The notes beneath the pieces were generated by a model, which saw nothing but the letters and a program-made list of their open reading frames with translations, did no database searches and was not told where the DNA came from. Of a DNA stretch of 64,000 nt, positions 16,485-26,406 are shown piece by piece; the stretch's first letter is position 1, and the number at the start of each line of letters is the position of its first letter. Source of the stretch: Sphingomonas sp. Leaf10. Its GTDB lineage: Bacteria; Pseudomonadota; Alphaproteobacteria; Sphingomonadales; Sphingomonadaceae. The stretch is from NCBI RefSeq assembly GCF_001421245.1, contig NZ_LMKE01000028.1, forward strand, positions 1 to 64,000. The letters run 5' to 3'. The translations under genes and the position numbers were made by a program.

Positions 16485-18600
16485 AAAAAATCCCGAGAAA
16501 CTTCTTCCGCTGCTCCTTACGCTCGCCGCGGTTCGAGCGGCCGTTCTCGGCCTTGGCGGTCGCACCCCGCCCCACGTCATCCCGCACCTCACCATCCTTG
16601 GTCCGCTGCGCCCGAGCGGTCGCGCCGGCGAGGATCGGACCGCAGGCCGCACCCTTGGCATCGCCCGGATCGACGAACGCCAGTACGCCCGCGAGCGGCG
16701 TGGCGACCACCGCAAGGCCGAGGCCGGCGCCGGCGCGGCCGAGCAGTTCGGGGCTGATGACCGAATAGCGTGGCGCCGCGAAATAGCCGCCGACGCCGAC
16801 CGGCGACTGGCCGGCGAACAGCGAGAAGCGTTTGGAGTCGGCGCGGAAGGCCAAGTCGATCGATTCGTTGCGGAAGCTGAAGCCGCCGCGCCCGATCATG
16901 ACGTTCTTCTGCGTATCGATCAGAATCGGGTCGGCCGCCGCGACGCCATTCCGCACGGTGAAGCCGATCAGCCCGCAATTGATCCGCACCGGTTCCTTCA
17001 ACCGCCCCTCGAACATCTTTTGCGCAAAGGTGCCAAGGTCGAGTTCGGACAATTGCACGTTGCGCGTCCAGAAGCTGCCGGCGGGCAGGATGACCGCGAT
17101 GCGGCCGTTCGAACTGCCGAGCGAATCGTGCACGGTGTCGCCGGTGCCGGTGAGCTTCACCCGCGCCTTGACCGTACCCGACGTGCCCGCTTCCTCGACG
17201 CCCCAGCCGGCGAGCAGCCGCCCCATCGGCGTCGGCGACAGGCGTATGTCGTAATCGGTGACGGCGGGGCGGCGCCGTGCATCGATCACCACGTCCGACG
17301 CGACATTGCCGCGTGCCATCGCAAAGGTCAGCGGCGACAGTTTGAGCAGCCGGTCGTTCAGGTCGAGGGTGAAGTCGACGTTCGACACCGGCAGGCTGCG
17401 CGCACGGACCGTACCGACCTTGTAGCGGACCTTCGCATCGAAATTGCGCAATGCCTCGACGTTGAGCCTGGCATCGGGGAGCAGGCGGGGGGCGCCGCCT
17501 TCGCGCTCGATCACGCCGGCCGCGCCCTGCGCCTCGACCCGTTCGAGATCGTAGCCGACGAATGCCGACATATCGACGATGTCGAGCGTGCGCGAGGTCA
17601 GGTCTGCGGTTAGCAGCAGGCGCGGTTCGCGCTGGGTCACGGTCAGGCTGCCGGCCAGATCGCTGTCGCCGAATACGCCCTTCAACCGGGTGAATTTCCA
17701 GTCCGGCCCGTCCTTGGTCATCCGCCCGATCAGGCGATAGCGGCGGGTATTGGGGGTGACGATGCCGAGCACCGCGAATACATCCGACAGGTTGCGCCCG
17801 CGCAGGCGGACGGCGAGGTTCGATCCGTCGAGTTCGGTCGGCCCCGGCAGGGTACCGGCGAGGATCGCGACCGATCGCGCGACCTCGATCCGGGCGGTCA
17901 GTTGATTCTGCCCGCCGCGGATCGTCGCGTTGGGCGATTGCAGCTTCCCGGTCAGGCGGAACGAACGGCCGCGCACCGTGCCGCGTCCGGTCGCGCGAAT
18001 CGCGCTGGCGAACTGCGTGCCTTCGCTGATCGTCGTGTCCAGGTCGAACGTACCGTCGAGAAGGAATTGCGGGTCGCGGTAACGGATGCGGGTATCGCGG
18101 AAGATCCCACTGCGCACGACCGGCAGTTCGAGCTTCTTGCCCGGCTTGTCCGGATCGCCAAACGTCCAAGTGTTGCGCTTGCGTGCCGCGTCCCAGTGGA
18201 GATCGGCGCGTGCACCGTCGAGTTCGAGCCAGTTGACCCGGCGGCGTCCGAACAGGAAGGTCAGCGTCGCGGTCGAGCTGTCGAGCTTCCTCGCCTCGAA
18301 CAGATTGCCGCCGCCGGCCCAGTCGGGGTTCGATACCGACAGCCCTTGCGCCAAAAATTTGAGGTCGATCGGATTGAAGTAGAACTGGAAGTCGCCCGCC
18401 ACGCGCACCGTCCGGCCACTTTGCGAGGAAGCGATCCGTTCGAACGTTCCTTTCAGGAACCGGCCCCTGGTGACGAACAGGATCAGCCACGCCAGGAACA
18501 GCGTCCCGACCATGCCGACCAGCGTCCTGAGCGCGATCCGCCGCCAGTTGCGGGCGCGGGAGGCGTCTGCGGCGCCGTTCGTCAGGGAAACTTCGGCCAT
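16483..18600 (-). CDS. AsmA-family protein
   Basis: Large envelope protein of 705 residues with one N-terminal membrane anchor (about 25-45, TLVGMVGTLFLAWLILFV) and a long periplasmic part. AsmA-type features: RGRFLKGTFERIAS...GRTVRVAGDFQFYFNP near the start, then a repetitive beta-rich body, and a C-terminal LSELDLGTFAQKMFEGRLKEPVRINCG segment. Proteins of this family bridge membranes and are linked to lipid transport and outer-membrane integrity. It is convergent with the SDR gene across the repeat element. Confidence 0.9.
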   Translation of the reverse strand: MAEVSLTNGAADASRARNWRRIALRTLVGMVGTLFLAWLILFVTRGRFLKGTFERIASSQSGRTVRVAGDFQFYFNPIDLKFLAQGLSVSNPDWAGGGNLFEARKLDSSTATLTFLFGRRRVNWLELDGARADLHWDAARKRNTWTFGDPDKPGKKLELPVVRSGIFRDTRIRYRDPQFLLDGTFDLDTTISEGTQFASAIRATGRGTVRGRSFRLTGKLQSPNATIRGGQNQLTARIEVARSVAILAGTLPGPTELDGSNLAVRLRGRNLSDVFAVLGIVTPNTRRYRLIGRMTKDGPDWKFTRLKGVFGDSDLAGSLTVTQREPRLLLTADLTSRTLDIVDMSAFVGYDLERVEAQGAAGVIEREGGAPRLLPDARLNVEALRNFDAKVRYKVGTVRARSLPVSNVDFTLDLNDRLLKLSPLTFAMARGNVASDVVIDARRRPAVTDYDIRLSPTPMGRLLAGWGVEEAGTSGTVKARVKLTGTGDTVHDSLGSSNGRIAVILPAGSFWTRNVQLSELDLGTFAQKMFEGRLKEPVRINCGLIGFTVRNGVAAADPILIDTQKNVMIGRGGFSFRNESIDLAFRADSKRFSLFAGQSPVGVGGYFAAPRYSVISPELLGRAGAGLGLAVVATPLAGVLAFVDPGDAKGAACGPILAGATARAQRTKDGEVRDDVGRGATAKAENGRSNRGERKEQRKKFLGIF

Positions 18601-18756
18601 CGCCGCTCAACCGTTCGCAGCCGTAACGAGTTCCGGTGGTTGCGTTCCGCGCCCATCCGGGTTAGGGGCGCGCTCTTTCCACGACCTTTCGGGATTCGCC
18701 CGGCCATCTGGGGCTGCCGCGGCAATCCGCACGTCGTGATTTTTGAGGAGACCAAA

Positions 18757-18960
18757 ATGCCCAAGCTCAAGACCAAGAGCGGCGTCAAGAAGCGCTTCAA
18801 GTTCACCGCCACCGGCAAGGTGAAGCACGGCGTCGCCGGCAAGCGCCACCGCCTGATCTCGCACAACGCGAAGTATATCCGTCAGAACCGGGGGACCTCG
18901 GTCCTCGCCGATGCCGATGTCGCGCACATCAAGGCATGGGCACCCTACGGTCTTCGCTAA
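18757..18960 (+). CDS. rpmI: 50S ribosomal protein L35
   Basis: 67 residues, the usual length: MPKLKTKSGVKKRFKF start and HNAKYIRQNRG near the end. GAGGAG lies nine bases before the ATG at 18757. rplT follows 13 bp downstream, the universal pairing. infC, often placed upstream, is absent; the 156-bp gap upstream holds the promoter. Confidence 0.98.
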   Translation: MPKLKTKSGVKKRFKFTATGKVKHGVAGKRHRLISHNAKYIRQNRGTSVLADADVAHIKAWAPYGLR

Positions 18961-18973
18961 GGAGTAACGAGAC

Positions 18974-19345
18974 ATGGCACGCATCAAGCGCGGCACGACC
19001 ACCAAGGCGAAGCACAAGCGGATTTTGGATCAGGCGAAGGGCTATTATGGCCGTCGCAAGAACACGATCCGCATCGCGCGCCAGGCCGTCGAAAAGGCCG
19101 GCCAGTACGCCTATCGCGACCGCAAGGTGAAGAAGCGGACCTTCCGTGGTCTGTGGATTCAGCGCATCAACGCCGGTGTCCGCGCGGAAGGCATCACCTA
19201 TTCGCAGTTCATGCACGGCTGCAAGCTGGCCGGCATCGAACTCGACCGGAAGGTCCTGGCCGATATCGCCATGCACGAGGAAGCCGCCTTCAAGGCGATC
19301 GTCGCGCAGGCGAAGGCCGCCCTGCCGGAACAGGCCGCCGCGTAA
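18974..19345 (+). CDS. rplT: 50S ribosomal protein L20
   Basis: 123 residues: [18 protein letters not shown] start, [22 protein letters not shown] and [11 protein letters not shown], all characteristic. AAGGAG upstream. It binds 23S rRNA early in 50S assembly and in several bacteria represses its own operon. Terminator downstream. Confidence 0.98.
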   Translation: MARIKRGTTTKAKHKRILDQAKGYYGRRKNTIRIARQAVEKAGQYAYRDRKVKKRTFRGLWIQRINAGVRAEGITYSQFMHGCKLAGIELDRKVLADIAMHEEAAFKAIVAQAKAALPEQAAA

Positions 19346-19378
19346 CCCGCGAGCGGTTCCTGTTTGAGGGATGAGAAG

Positions 19379-19407
19379 CGCCGGTGGGGTAACCCGCCGG
19401 CGTTTTT
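19379..19407 (+). terminator. rpmI-rplT terminator
   Basis: CGCCGGTGGG / CCCGCCGGCG arms (one extra base) around GTAA, followed by TTTTT, 33 bases after the rplT stop. Confidence 0.85.
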
Positions 19408-19430
19408 CGTTGTTTGTTCACTGTCCCCAT

Positions 19431-19535
19431 CGTCATCCCGGCGAAGGCCGGGATCCATGGACACGCGACGCTGCCAGCAGCGCGATCCAGTAGCCCCACC
19501 CCCGTCCATGGATCCCGACTTTCGTCGGGATGACG
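19431..19535. repeat. Family B inverted repeat (GTCATCCC type), copy 1
   Basis: CGTCATCCCGGCGAAGGCCG...ATCCATGG at the left and CCATGGATCCCG...CGGGATGACG at the right form complementary ends about 105 bp apart. Each end also folds on itself. This is the common proteobacterial GTCATTCCCGCGNANGCGGG-type repeat. Other copies lie at 32668-32762 and 53949-54041. Confidence 0.8.
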
Positions 19536-19554
19536 ATGTGATAGGATCGCAGGC

Positions 19555-19869
19555 ATGAAGGTCGTTCGCGAGCCCTGCGTCTACATCGTCGCGAGTGGGC
19601 GCCACGGCACCCTCTACACCGGTGTTACCAGCAACCTCGTCCAGCGCATGCACCAGCATCGCGCCGGCACGTTCAACGGCTTTTCCCGACGCAACCGTTG
19701 CGCCCGCCTCGTCTGGTTCGAAAGACACGACAGCATCGAAACCGCCATCCAGCGCGAGAAGCGGATCAAGGAATGGCAGCGCAACTGGAAACTGACGTTG
19801 ATCGAAACCACCAACCCCCACTGGTCCGACATCGCCACGGGGCTAGGCTTCGCCATCGTTCCGCAATAA
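19555..19869 (+). CDS. GIY-YIG domain protein (UPF0213-like)
   Basis: Small GIY-YIG nuclease-fold protein of 104 residues. The fold signature reads CVYIVASG then [17 protein letters not shown] (GIY-YIG variant with the Arg), then [29 protein letters not shown] (catalytic Glu region). Such free-standing proteins are frequent in Alphaproteobacteria and often sit among repeats. The cellular role is unknown. It lies alone between rplT and pheS. Confidence 0.9.
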   Translation: MKVVREPCVYIVASGRHGTLYTGVTSNLVQRMHQHRAGTFNGFSRRNRCARLVWFERHDSIETAIQREKRIKEWQRNWKLTLIETTNPHWSDIATGLGFAIVPQ

Positions 19870-19903
19870 AGCCTCGCTCCATATCCAGACCAGCGGAGCG
19901 ACC

Positions 19904-21073
19904 GTGACCCCCGATCTCGACCAATTGCGTGCCGACCTGCTCGCCGCCATCGATGCCTCTGCCGGCGTCGACGCGCTGGAGGCGGTGCGTGTTCATGCGC
20001 TGGGCAAGCAGGGGGCGATTACCGGCCTGCTGAAGACGCTGGGCGCGCTGTCGCCCGAGGAACGCCAGACGGTGGCGCCGGGCATCCATGCGCTGCGCGA
20101 GGCGGTGACGAACGCGATCGGTGCGCGCAAGGCCGATCTGGAGGCGAAGGCGCTGGCGGCGAAGCTGGCGAGCGAGCGGGTCGACCTGACGTTGCCGGTC
20201 GACCGCCCGGCGCCGGGCGGGGTCCATCCCGTCAGCCAGGTGATGGACGAACTGGCGGAGATTTTCGCCGATCTGGGCTTCGCCGTGGCGACGGGGCCGG
20301 AGATCGAGGACGACTGGCACAATTTCACCGCGCTCAACATTCCCGAAACGCATCCGGCGCGGGCAATGCACGACACGTTCTACGCGCAGCGCCGAAGCCC
20401 GCAGGGCGAGGAAACCGCAAGCGCGGCCGGCGCTGCCCAAGCAGCGTCCGACGACGGTGGCTCCGCCACCGGCGCGCCCGAACGCTACGTCCTGCGCACG
20501 CATACGAGTCCGGTGCAAATCCGCACGATGATGGCGCAAAAGCCGCCCATCCGCATCATCGCGCCGGGCCGGGTCTATCGCAGCGACAGCGACGCGACCC
20601 ACACGCCGATGTTCCACCAGATCGAAGGGCTGGTGATCGATCGCGGCATCCATATGGGGCATCTCAAATGGACGCTGGAGACGTTCCTAAAGGCCTATTT
20701 CGAGCGCGACGACATCGTCCTGCGCCTGCGCCCCAGCTATTTCCCGTTCACCGAACCGTCGGCGGAGGTCGATATCGGTTATACGCTGGAGAAGGGCCGG
20801 CGCGTGGTCGGCGGTGATCCGACCAAGGGCAATGGCGGCTGGATGGAGGTGCTGGGCAGCGGTATGGTCCACCCCAAGGTCATCGCGGCGTGCGGGCTGG
20901 ACCCCAACGAGTGGCAGGGCTTTGCATTCGGCACCGGCGTCGACCGGCTGGCGATGCTGAAATACGGCATGGACGATTTGCGGCCGTTCTTCGACGGCGA
21001 TCTGCGCTGGCTCAAACATTATGGATTCTCGGCGCTGGACGTTCCCACGCTGTCGGGGGGAGTGACGGCATGA
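19904..21073 (+). CDS. pheS: Phenylalanyl-tRNA synthetase alpha subunit
   Basis: Catalytic subunit of PheRS, 389 residues from a GTG at 19904. Coiled-coil N-terminus, then motif 1 region ([14 protein letters not shown]), [24 protein letters not shown], motif 2 ([11 protein letters not shown]...[25 protein letters not shown]) and motif 3 ([17 protein letters not shown]). Residues about 162-192 are an extra Ala/Ser/Gly-rich segment between DTFY and YVLRTHTSP, where most PheS have only a few residues. Overlaps pheT by 4 bp. Confidence 0.97.
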   Translation: MTPDLDQLRADLLAAIDASAGVDALEAVRVHALGKQGAITGLLKTLGALSPEERQTVAPGIHALREAVTNAIGARKADLEAKALAAKLASERVDLTLPVDRPAPGGVHPVSQVMDELAEIFADLGFAVATGPEIEDDWHNFTALNIPETHPARAMHDTFYAQRRSPQGEETASAAGAAQAASDDGGSATGAPERYVLRTHTSPVQIRTMMAQKPPIRIIAPGRVYRSDSDATHTPMFHQIEGLVIDRGIHMGHLKWTLETFLKAYFERDDIVLRLRPSYFPFTEPSAEVDIGYTLEKGRRVVGGDPTKGNGGWMEVLGSGMVHPKVIAACGLDPNEWQGFAFGTGVDRLAMLKYGMDDLRPFFDGDLRWLKHYGFSALDVPTLSGGVTA

Positions 21074-23433
21074 AGTTCACCTATGGCTGGCTCCAGCAGC
21101 ATCTCGACACCGATGCGACGCTCGACACGATCCTGGGCGCGCTGAACGCGATCGGGCTGGAGGTCGAGGGCGTCGAGAATCCGGGCGAGAAGCTGGCCGC
21201 ATTCCGCGTCGCCCGCGTTCTCAGCGCCGAACGGCATCCGCAGGCGGACAAGCTGCAGGTGTTGTCGGTCGATGCCGGCGACGGTCCGTTGCAGGTGGTG
21301 TGCGGCGCACCCAATGCCCGTGCGGGGCTGGTCGGTGTGTTCGGGATGCCCGGCGCGACGGTGCCGGCCAATGGCATGGTGCTGAAGGTCGCAGCGATCC
21401 GCGGCGTCGAATCGAACGGCATGATGTGTTCGACCCGCGAATTGGAACTGGGCGAGGATCATGAGGGGATCATCGAACTGCCCGACGACGCGCCGGTCGG
21501 CACCCCCTTCCCCGCCTATGCCGGACTGGACGATCCGGTCATCGACGTCAGCGTCACGCCGAACCGGCAGGATTGCATGGGCGTGCGCGGGATCGCGCGC
21601 GATCTGGCGGCGGCGGGATACGGCACGCTCAAGCCACTGGCGGTGCCGGTCGTCGCGGGCGAAGGCGATGGCCCCGACGTGCAGGTCGAGGATGAAGCGG
21701 GCTGTCCGGCCTTCTATGCGCAGGCGGTGCGCGGCCTGACCAATGGCGAATCGCCCGACTGGATGCGCAAGCGGCTCAATGCGATCGGGCAGAAGCCGAT
21801 TTCGACGCTGGTCGACATCACCAATTACGTGATGTTCGATCTGGGGCGGCCGCTGCATGTCTATGACCTTGCCAAGCTGAACGGCGGGCTGGTCGCGCGG
21901 ACGGCGCAGCCGGGTGAGAGCGTCGGGGCACTGAACGGCAAGACGTACACGCTGGCCGGTGGCGAGACGGTGATCGCCGACGATGCCGCCGTGCACGATA
22001 TCGGCGGGATCATGGGCGGCGAGCATTCGGGCGTGTCGGAGACGACCACCGACGTCCTGATCGAATGCGCGTACTTCACGCCGGAAGCGATCGCGCGGAC
22101 GGGTCAGAAGCTGGCGCTGACCAGCGATGCGCGCACCCGGTTCGAACGCGGGGTCGATCCGGCGTTTCTGGATCAGGGCCTCGCCATCGCGACCCATTAT
22201 GTGCTGCAATTGTGCGGCGGCACCGCCAGCGGTGTGACCAAGGCGGGATCGCCGCCGGTCGCGCCGCGCACGATCACGCACCAGCCGGAGCGGGTGGCAA
22301 CGCTGGGCGGGCTGGACGTGGCCGAGGACCGGCAGCGCGATATCCTCGAACGGCTGGGCTTCACGGTCGGCGATGGCTGGCAGGTGACCGTGCCGTCGTG
22401 GCGGCGCGATATCGACGGCACCGCCGATCTGGTCGAGGAAGTGATCCGGATCGAGGGGCTGGACAAGGTCCCCTCCACCCCGCTCGACCGGCCGGCGGGT
22501 GTCGCCGTGCCGACCGCGACGGCCGAACAGAAGCTGGAGCGGCGCATCCGGCGGGCGGCGGCGGCGCGCGGGCTGGCCGAGGCGATTACGTGGAGCTTCA
22601 TCGCCGAGGACGAAGCCGCACCGTTCGGTGGCGGTGCGTGGGAGGTCGTCAATCCGATCGCCAACGACATGCGGATCATGCGGCCATCGCTGCTGCCTGG
22701 CCTGTTGAGTGCGGCGGGTCGCAACCTGAAGCGCGGCCAGTCTAGCGTGAAGCTGTTCGAGATCGGGCGGCGCTATCTGGCCGATGCCGAGCGGATGACG
22801 CTGGGTATCGTCTTCGCGGGCGAGCGGTCCCCACGCGGTTGGCGCGGGGGCAGGGCGCAGGGCTTCGATGCGTTCGATGCGAAGGGCGAGTTGCTGGCGC
22901 TGCTCGAAGCGGCGGGGGCGCCGGTCGGCAACCTGCAGGTGATGGAGGCGCCGGGCGACGTCTATCATCCGGGGCAGTCGGCGACGCTGCGGCTGGGGCC
23001 GAAGACTGTGCTGGCGAGCTTCGGCGTGCTGCACCCGACGCTGGCCAGGGCGTTCGACCTGCCGGCGGGCACGGTCGCGGCCGAGCTGTATCTCGATGCG
23101 CTGCCGGCGAAGCGCGGTGGCGGGGCGATGCGCGGGGCCTATGCGCCGCCGGCGTTGCAGGCGGTGACCCGCGACTTCGCCTTCGTGGTGGCCGACGGCG
23201 TCACCGGCGACCAGCTGGTGCGCGCGGTGCGCGGTGCGGACAAGGCAGCGATCGTCGATGCGCGGCTGTTCGACGTGTTCGCGGGCGCTGGCGTCGAGCC
23301 GGGGCATAAGAGCCTTGCGATCGAGGTCACGTTGCAGCCGGGAGCGAAGAGCTTCACCGATGCCGAGTTGAAGGCGGTATCGGACAAGATCGTCGCTGCG
23401 GCGACCAAGATCGGCGGGAACCTGCGCGCATGA
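21070..23433 (+). CDS. pheT: Phenylalanyl-tRNA synthetase beta subunit
   Basis: 787 residues from the ATG at 21070, which overlaps the pheS stop; the frame stays open upstream inside pheS. Begins [18 protein letters not shown]. The tRNA-binding EMAP-like domain follows (about 40-150, [16 protein letters not shown]), then B3/B4 editing domains ([19 protein letters not shown]), B5 ([16 protein letters not shown]), the catalytic-like core and the C-terminal anticodon-binding FDX-ACB domain ([15 protein letters not shown]...). Forms the alpha2-beta2 enzyme with PheS. Confidence 0.97.
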   Translation: MKFTYGWLQQHLDTDATLDTILGALNAIGLEVEGVENPGEKLAAFRVARVLSAERHPQADKLQVLSVDAGDGPLQVVCGAPNARAGLVGVFGMPGATVPANGMVLKVAAIRGVESNGMMCSTRELELGEDHEGIIELPDDAPVGTPFPAYAGLDDPVIDVSVTPNRQDCMGVRGIARDLAAAGYGTLKPLAVPVVAGEGDGPDVQVEDEAGCPAFYAQAVRGLTNGESPDWMRKRLNAIGQKPISTLVDITNYVMFDLGRPLHVYDLAKLNGGLVARTAQPGESVGALNGKTYTLAGGETVIADDAAVHDIGGIMGGEHSGVSETTTDVLIECAYFTPEAIARTGQKLALTSDARTRFERGVDPAFLDQGLAIATHYVLQLCGGTASGVTKAGSPPVAPRTITHQPERVATLGGLDVAEDRQRDILERLGFTVGDGWQVTVPSWRRDIDGTADLVEEVIRIEGLDKVPSTPLDRPAGVAVPTATAEQKLERRIRRAAAARGLAEAITWSFIAEDEAAPFGGGAWEVVNPIANDMRIMRPSLLPGLLSAAGRNLKRGQSSVKLFEIGRRYLADAERMTLGIVFAGERSPRGWRGGRAQGFDAFDAKGELLALLEAAGAPVGNLQVMEAPGDVYHPGQSATLRLGPKTVLASFGVLHPTLARAFDLPAGTVAAELYLDALPAKRGGGAMRGAYAPPALQAVTRDFAFVVADGVTGDQLVRAVRGADKAAIVDARLFDVFAGAGVEPGHKSLAIEVTLQPGAKSFTDAELKAVSDKIVAAATKIGGNLRA

Positions 23434-24299
23434 CCGTGACCCTGAGCAATGGCACGCTGACCGTGGCGGTCGAACCGCTGGGTGCCGAGCTGCATTCGAT
23501 CAAGGATGCAACGGGCCACGAGCTGATGACCAATGCCGATCCGGCGTTCTGGACCGGCCATGCACCGATCCTGTTCCCGATCATCGGCGCGGTGCAGGAC
23601 GATCGCTATCATGTCGATGGCGAGGTCTTCCACATGGCCAAGCACGGGTTTGCGCGGCGGCGGAAGTTTGCGAAGGTTGCACATAGCGACACTTCCGTCC
23701 GGTTCGAACTGGTCGACGATGCGGAAACTCGGAAGGTGTATCCGTTCGCGTTCATGCTTCACGTGGAACATCGGCTGGACGGCGCTACCCTTCATAGCGA
23801 GGTGACGGTGACGAATACCGGCGATCGCGACCTGCCGGCGAGCATCGGCTTCCATCCGGCGTTCGCATGGCCGCTGCCTTATGGCCGGCCGCGTGCGGAG
23901 CATCGGATGGTGTTTTCGGACGCGGAAGTTGGCACGGTGGCCGCGATTGCGGACAACGGAACGATCGCGCCGGAGCGGCGGCCCGATCCGGTCGTCGATC
24001 GGGTGTTGACGCTGACCGACGCATTGTTCGCGCGGGATGCGCTGGTTTTCGATCCGGTTCGAAGCACCTGGGTGCGCTATGGGGCGGAAGACGGGCCACA
24101 GCTGCGGGTCGATTTTTCGGGGATGCCGAAGCTGGGCATCTGGACGAAGCCGGGTGCCAGCTTCGTCTGTATCGAGCCGTGGGACGGGATTGCCGATCCG
24201 GAGGGGTTTGCGGGGGATATCTTCGACAAGCCCGGCATCCATCGGGTTGCGCCGGGACAGTCGCATCGGGCGGCGATGTCGGTCACGTTGGAAGATTGA
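23430..24299 (+). CDS. Aldose 1-epimerase family protein
   Basis: Mutarotase-fold protein of 289 residues, of the LacX/YeaD-like branch. Typical pieces: GAELHSIKDATGHELMTNADP, WTGHAPILFPIIG (substrate loop), MAKHGFARRRKF (catalytic His), IGFHPAFAWPL (second His) and the late Glu region (FVCIEPWDG). It overlaps pheT by 4 bp, so is co-transcribed with pheST. A parS-like site lies inside it at 23756-23769. Family A repeat starts at its stop codon. Substrate not predictable. Confidence 0.88.
   Translation: MTVTLSNGTLTVAVEPLGAELHSIKDATGHELMTNADPAFWTGHAPILFPIIGAVQDDRYHVDGEVFHMAKHGFARRRKFAKVAHSDTSVRFELVDDAETRKVYPFAFMLHVEHRLDGATLHSEVTVTNTGDRDLPASIGFHPAFAWPLPYGRPRAEHRMVFSDAEVGTVAAIADNGTIAPERRPDPVVDRVLTLTDALFARDALVFDPVRSTWVRYGAEDGPQLRVDFSGMPKLGIWTKPGASFVCIEPWDGIADPEGFAGDIFDKPGIHRVAPGQSHRAAMSVTLED
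23756..23769. other. parS-like near match inside the epimerase gene
   Basis: GCTTCACGTGGAAC, one base from GTTTCACGTGGAAC (the form at 43324 and 60851). It encodes Leu-His-Val-Glu and lies 21 kb from oriC, so it may be weak or chance. Confidence 0.4.
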
Positions 24300-24537
24300 T
24301 TTTCACGCGAAGGCGCGGAGACGCGAAGAGAAGAAGTCAGGTTGGATTTCGCGCAGAGGCGCGGAGGCGCAGAGGGGTTACGCTCGCGGTACGGCTCCGC
24401 CGCGACAGCGGCTTTCTCGCTCGTTGCAGGGGATAGAAGCGGTCTCCCGAACGCTGCCGGCTCGACCTTGCGCAACTCCTCTGCGCCTCTGCGCGAAATC
24501 TACCTTTTTCACTCCGCGCCTTCGCGCCTTCGCGTGA
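24299..24537. repeat. Family A long inverted-repeat element, copy 2
   Basis: Starts at the epimerase stop. Outer arms TTTTCACGCGAAGGCGCGG and CGCGCCTTCGCGCCTTCGCG...TGAA; inner arms GGATTTCGCGCAGAGGCGCG... and ...CTCTGCGCGAAATCTACC. Same plan as copy 1, with a different centre. It separates co-directional genes here, so it is not tied to convergent ends. Confidence 0.88.
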
Positions 24538-24608
24538 ACCCCCCTTCTTCCTACCCTCGCACGAAGCCGAATCTTGCCGCCTCCCCCGTGCAGCCCTAAA
24601 GGCCGGCG

Positions 24609-26180
24609 ATGGACCATATTTCCGATCGCCGCACTTTTGCGATCATTTCCCACCCCGACGCCGGCAAGACCACGCTGACCGAAAAGCTGCTGCTGTTCGG
24701 CGGTGCGATCCATCTGGCGGGCGAGGTCAAGGCGCGCGGGGCCGCGCGGCGGGCGCGGTCGGACTGGATGAAGATCGAGCAACAGCGCGGGATTTCGGTC
24801 ACGTCGTCGGTGATGACGTTCGAGCGGAACGGCCTGACCTTCAACCTGCTCGACACGCCGGGCCACGAAGACTTCAGCGAAGACACCTATCGCACGCTGA
24901 CCGCGGTCGATTCGGCGGTGATGGTGATCGACGCCGCGAAGGGCATCGAGCCGCAGACGCGCAAGCTGTTCGAAGTGTGCCGGTTGCGCAGCGTGCCGAT
25001 CATCACCTTCGTCAACAAGGTCGATCGCGAGGGCCGCGACCCGTTCGCGCTGCTCGATGAAGTCGCCGACATGCTGCAACTCGACGTATGCCCGATGACG
25101 TGGCCGGCGGGCATGGGCGGGCAGTTCGAAGGTATCTACGACCTGGTCGACAACCGGCTGTTGCAGCCCGAGGTCGGGACCAAGGATTTTCAGGGCAAGG
25201 TCGAGCAGTTCAGCGGCCTAGACGACGAACGGATCGATGCGGTGCTGTCGGCGGAAGGGGCCGAGCGGCTTCGCGAAGAGGCTGAGCTGGCGACCGGTGG
25301 CTATGCCGCGTTCGACGGTGCGGCGTACCGTGCGGGCGATCTGACCCCGGTCTATTTCGGGTCGGCGCTGAAGGAGTTCGGCGTCGATTCGCTGATCGAC
25401 GCGATCGCCCGCCACGCCCCCCCGCCCCGCCCGCAGCCGGCCGAACCCGCCCCGGTCGATCCGACCGACGATCGCGTCACCGGGTTCGTGTTCAAGGTGC
25501 AGGCGAACATGGACCCCAATCACCGCGACCGGATCGCGTTCATGCGGCTGTGTTCGGGGACGTTCAAGCGCGGCATGAAGCTGACCCCGACCGGCCATGG
25601 CAAGCCGATCGCGATCCATTCGCCGATCCTGTTCTTCGCGCGCGAACGCGAACTGGCGGACGAAGCCTATCCGGGTGACATCATCGGTATTCCCAACCAT
25701 GGGACGCTGCGCGTCGGCGATACGCTGTCGGAGCGGGCGGATGTCCGCTTTACCGGGCTGCCGAACTTCGCGCCGGAAATCCTGCGCCGCGTGGTGCTGA
25801 AGGATCCGACCAAGACCAAGCAGTTGCGCAAGGCGCTGGACGACATGGCCGAGGAAGGCGTCACGCAGGTCTTCTATCCCGATATCGGGTCGAACTGGGT
25901 GATCGGGGTGGTCGGGCAGTTGCAGCTCGAAGTGCTGCTGAGCCGGCTTGATGTCGAATACAAGGTCGCGGCGGGGCTGGAAATGGCGCCGTTCGAGACC
26001 GCGCGGTGGATTTCGGCGGGCGATCCGGCGGATCTGAAGGCGTTCACCGACCTGCATCGTTCGGCGATGGCGAAGGATCGCGACGGCAATCCGGTGTTCC
26101 TGGCGAAGAGCGCTTGGGAGGTCGGGTATATTGCCGATCGGTATTCCAAGGTGACGTTCGCGGCGACTCGGGAGCGGTAG
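24609..26180 (+). CDS. prfC: Peptide chain release factor 3
   Basis: Translational GTPase that recycles RF1/RF2 from the ribosome. 523 residues. G1 SHPDAGKTTLTEKLL, switch II LLDTPGHEDFSEDTYR, G4 FVNKVDREGRDP, then an RF3-type domain 2 (GFVFKVQANMDPNHRDRIAFMR) and C-terminal domain (GVVGQLQLEVLLSRLDVEY). EF-G domain IV is absent, and length matches RF3, not EF-G. Preceded by copy 2 and followed by copy 3 of the family A repeat. Confidence 0.96.
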   Translation: MDHISDRRTFAIISHPDAGKTTLTEKLLLFGGAIHLAGEVKARGAARRARSDWMKIEQQRGISVTSSVMTFERNGLTFNLLDTPGHEDFSEDTYRTLTAVDSAVMVIDAAKGIEPQTRKLFEVCRLRSVPIITFVNKVDREGRDPFALLDEVADMLQLDVCPMTWPAGMGGQFEGIYDLVDNRLLQPEVGTKDFQGKVEQFSGLDDERIDAVLSAEGAERLREEAELATGGYAAFDGAAYRAGDLTPVYFGSALKEFGVDSLIDAIARHAPPPRPQPAEPAPVDPTDDRVTGFVFKVQANMDPNHRDRIAFMRLCSGTFKRGMKLTPTGHGKPIAIHSPILFFARERELADEAYPGDIIGIPNHGTLRVGDTLSERADVRFTGLPNFAPEILRRVVLKDPTKTKQLRKALDDMAEEGVTQVFYPDIGSNWVIGVVGQLQLEVLLSRLDVEYKVAAGLEMAPFETARWISAGDPADLKAFTDLHRSAMAKDRDGNPVFLAKSAWEVGYIADRYSKVTFAATRER

Positions 26181-26403
26181 AGGGTTTCACGCGAAGGCGC
26201 GGAGGCACGAAGAAGTTTGATTCGCGCAGAGGCGCAGAGGACGCAAAGGGGTGGCGCTCGCGGGGACTGACAGCGATCCGGCGAAGCCCCGCATCCGCTG
26301 CCACTTGGTTTGAAAGCCGCTGCCGCGGCAAGTGCCTTCTCTGCGTCCTTTGCGCCTCTGCGCGAAATCTACTTTTCCTCTTCCTCGCGCCTTCGCGTGA
26401 ACC
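26181..26403. repeat. Family A long inverted-repeat element, copy 3
   Basis: Fills the gap between the prfC and MFS stops. Outer arms GTTTCACGCGAAGGCGCGG and GCGCCTTCGCGTGAAC; inner arms TTCGCGCAGAGGCGCAGAGG and CCTTTGCGCCTCTGCGCGAA. The octamers here read GAGGCGCA/GACGCAAA, and the two arms diverge at partly matched positions. Confidence 0.88.
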
Positions 26404-26406
26404 AGA

